From: Niallia endozanthoxylica | Lineage (GTDB): Bacteria > Bacillota > Bacilli > Bacillales > Cytobacillaceae | Direction: 5' to 3' | Assembly (NCBI RefSeq): GCF_008710145.1 | Contig: NZ_VYKL01000010.1 | Coordinates: 124,001-188,000 of the forward strand | Length of the DNA stretch: 64,000 bases | Shown here: piece after piece, positions 62,192-64,000 of the stretch | Numbering within the stretch: position 1 is the stretch's first letter | How the letters are laid out: each line of letters opens with the position of its first letter | Made by a program: the position numbers and the translations under genes | The notes under the pieces: model-generated | What the model was told of the DNA's origin: nothing | Database searches by the model: none | The model's input: only the letters and a program-made list of their open reading frames with translations

Positions 62192-62212
62192 TAACGAAAA
62201 GGAGTGAGGAAA

Positions 62213-63388
62213 ATGAAGGGAATTGTTTTATTAGAAGGGGCAAGAACACCATTTGCCGAAATGTCGGAATCGTTTCGTGAACTTGATGCCATCGATTTAG
62301 GGGCGATTGCAGCGAAGGAAGCAATCCAAAGATCAAAGATATCTGCTGAGGAAATTGACCATGTTGTATTTGGAAATGTGCAGCAGTCCAGTAAAAATGC
62401 GCATATTTTGGCCAGACATGTTGGTTTAAAAGCAGGCACACCGATACCTGTTCCGGCTTTAACTATTAATCGTCTTTGCGGAACAGGAATTGAGTCAATT
62501 CTAACGTCTGCACGCTATATTTTAACAGGTGAAGCCAATGTGGTTCTTGCAGGAGGAACCGAGAGTATGAGTCAGGTCCCACATGTGATTCGCGGCATGA
62601 GATGGGGAAGCCCATTAGGCGGTACGGTGATTGAAGACTGGGTATGGGATGGTCTTTATGACACAGTTGGAAAATGTTCGATGGGGGACACAGCAGAAAA
62701 CCTGGCAGTAAAATATGAAATTACTAGAGAAGAAGTGGATCAGCATGCTCTATCCAGTCATAACCGGGCGATTGCAGCAAGAGAAAAAGGGTATCTTCAA
62801 GAAGAAATTATTCCTGTTACGGTGAAAGGAAGAAAAGGAGAGAAGCTCATTGCTGAGGACGAGCATATCCGTCAAACAAGTATGGAGCAGCTGGGAAAAT
62901 TAAAGCCGCGATTTGCTGAAAATGGTGTGGTGACACCTGGTAATGCCAGCGGGATGGTCGATGGTGCAGCCGCCGTTGTGTTGGCATCAAGTGACTACGC
63001 AGAGCAAAAAGGATTAAAACCGATTGCTCGTTTAGTTTCTTGGGATGTTGTTGGGGTTGAGCCAAAGTACATGGGAATTGGCCCAGTTCCAGCGATTCAA
63101 GGAGCACTTCGCAAAGCCGGCTTATCCATCTCTGATTTGGACTTAATCGAAATTAATGAGGCTTTTTCAGCCCAATATCTTGCTTGTCAAAAGGAATTAG
63201 GATTCGACCCTGAAATTGGAAATGTAAATGGCGGAGCGATTGCACTTGGTCACCCACTTGCAGCAAGTGGTACAAGGATTTCAACTACCCTTATTTACGA
63301 ATTGAGAAGACGTAAGAAGAAATACGGAGCTTCAGCTGTTTGTATCGGCGGCGGTCAGGGAATCGCATCTATTTGGGAAGCTTTGTAA
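62213..63388 (+). CDS. Thiolase (acetyl-CoA C-acyltransferase)
   Basis: A 391-residue thiolase. The nucleophilic Cys is in INRLCGTGIESIL (near residue 86), NEAFSAQYLA gives the Asn-Glu pair, NGGAIALGHPLAASG the catalytic His, and CIGGGQG the second Cys. ATG 62213 is preferred to the GTG at 62204, which lies in the AAGGAG site. It closes the beta-oxidation spiral by CoA-dependent cleavage. Whether it acts on 3-oxoadipyl-CoA-like or plain acyl substrates is not determined. Confidence 0.93.
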   Translation: MKGIVLLEGARTPFAEMSESFRELDAIDLGAIAAKEAIQRSKISAEEIDHVVFGNVQQSSKNAHILARHVGLKAGTPIPVPALTINRLCGTGIESILTSARYILTGEANVVLAGGTESMSQVPHVIRGMRWGSPLGGTVIEDWVWDGLYDTVGKCSMGDTAENLAVKYEITREEVDQHALSSHNRAIAAREKGYLQEEIIPVTVKGRKGEKLIAEDEHIRQTSMEQLGKLKPRFAENGVVTPGNASGMVDGAAAVVLASSDYAEQKGLKPIARLVSWDVVGVEPKYMGIGPVPAIQGALRKAGLSISDLDLIEINEAFSAQYLACQKELGFDPEIGNVNGGAIALGHPLAASGTRISTTLIYELRRRKKKYGASAVCIGGGQGIASIWEAL

Positions 63389-63410
63389 AAGAGGAGGGGG
63401 TTGTCTCATT

Positions 63411-63477
63411 AGGTTTCAGGTATCCACAATTCATCTATATTCAGGACGATTTTACGTGAATTGTGGTGCCTGACACC
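63411..63477. repeat. GTGTCAGGCAC palindromic repeat, copy 5 (diverged)
   Basis: One arm keeps GGTGCCTGACACC; the other is GGTTTCAGGTATCC. Inner arms ACAATTCA/TGAATTGT are perfect. It starts 22 bases after the thiolase stop. Confidence 0.72.
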
Positions 63478-63580
63478 ATTGATATTGGGACTGCCACTTA
63501 TAAATATGATTTGATCCATAGAAGTTTAATAGCCTTATTATCTATAACTTAGATTCTTGACTGATGGAGAGGGGAAAAAT

Positions 63581-64000
63581 ATGGACAAAAATAAGAATCT
63601 TATGTCTGTGTACGAGTTATTAAAGGAGGCTTCCTTAAAGTATGGAGACCAAGAAGTTATCTATGATTTGAAGCAACGATTTTCATATAAACAACTAAAA
63701 AACGACGTAGATCACTTGGCTGGCGGACTAAAAAGTAAAGGAATCGATAAAGGAGATCGGGTAGCCGTTTCATTACCAAATTGGTATGAAAATGTGGTTG
63801 TGCTTTTTGCCATCGCTAAAATTGGTGCCATCGTTGTTCCGTTTAGTCCGAAATATAAATCTTTCGAAGTGGAACGAATTTTGAAAAACGCAGAGCCGAA
63901 AATTTTGATTGCAACGGAAGAATTTGACCATCATGTAAAGTTTCAAAAGGCATTAACTATAGTGCCAGAGGTCATTACTGTGCGATGTGTTGTAGAAGGA
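63581..64000 (+). CDS. AMP-dependent acyl-CoA ligase, N-terminal part (cut by window edge)
   Basis: The first 140 codons of an ANL-superfamily ligase starting MDKNKNLMSVYELLKEASLK, with FSYKQLKNDVDHLAGGLKSKGIDKGDRVAVSLPNWYENVVVLFAIAKIGAIVVP, which are the family's first conserved segments. The A3 motif lies beyond the window. RBS GGAGAGGGG. It probably activates the substrate for the preceding beta-oxidation genes. 3' end is not in the window. Confidence 0.88.
   Translation, partial: MDKNKNLMSVYELLKEASLKYGDQEVIYDLKQRFSYKQLKNDVDHLAGGLKSKGIDKGDRVAVSLPNWYENVVVLFAIAKIGAIVVPFSPKYKSFEVERILKNAEPKILIATEEFDHHVKFQKALTIVPEVITVRCVVEG

Overview
The window is about 64 kb of low-GC Bacillota chromosome, almost certainly from a spore-forming member of the Bacillaceae (Bacillus/Neobacillus-like). 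The basis is a trehalose operon with TreR and CcpA (cre) sites, YhfH, YppF and CsxC-type spore genes, an orphan sporulation-type histidine kinase, FadF beside EtfBA, a sigma-54 activator of the RocR/AcoR type, and strong AGGAGG ribosome binding sites. No rRNA, tRNA or CRISPR array was seen, and no prophage. Mobile DNA is limited to one lone tnpB and several families of short palindromic repeats.

Layout. 1-8.1 kb: a FabG-like SDR, a cobalamin riboswitch with cobT, a RidA protein, an RND efflux pump with its divergent TetR regulator, and an LLM-class flavin oxidoreductase. 8.1-13.3 kb: a Fur-box promoter before a degenerate HMA-like protein, a saccharopine-dehydrogenase-like enzyme, a CHRD protein, yhfH copy 1, an SDR, an orphan structured RNA and a methyltransferase. 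13.4-17.9 kb: treP-treC-treR, then tatA. 18-28.9 kb: an accessory and sporulation-flavoured stretch with a HAD phosphatase, yhfH copies 2 and 3, two CsxC paralogues with sigma-K-like promoters, tnpB with a structured 3' region, yppF, a PAS histidine kinase, an RraA-like protein and a PHP phosphoesterase. 29-36.7 kb: a fatty-acid oxidation block (acyl-CoA dehydrogenase, etfB, etfA, fadF) followed by a cre-controlled acyl-CoA ligase and a thioesterase. 36.9-41.3 kb: a GGDEF-EAL protein and a ThDP enzyme with a carboxymuconolactone decarboxylase-like partner.

41.4-48.6 kb is the most interesting region. A sigma-54 activator is divergent from a four-gene operon: a Rieske oxygenase with the Glu-bridged active site of quaternary-amine oxygenases, an aldehyde dehydrogenase, a tartrate/D-malate dehydrogenase and a BCCT transporter. 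A consensus -24/-12 promoter and two palindromic upstream sites lie between them. Together these read as import of L-carnitine, cleavage to trimethylamine and malic semialdehyde, oxidation to D-malate, and decarboxylation to pyruvate.

48.8-55.3 kb holds assorted metabolic genes: a vanadium-haloperoxidase-like PAP2 protein, an exported nucleosidase-like protein, MFS, tag, an FAD monooxygenase with a Dabb protein, and an exported repeat protein. 55.9-64 kb appears to be a CoA-dependent catabolic cluster for an aromatic or related acid: an AAHS-type transporter, a DUF3237 protein, a GAF-PucR regulator, 3-hydroxyacyl-CoA dehydrogenase, enoyl-CoA hydratase, thiolase and an acyl-CoA ligase cut by the window edge. 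The transporter and the beta-oxidation operon share a promoter-proximal motif that may be the PucR-type regulator's site.
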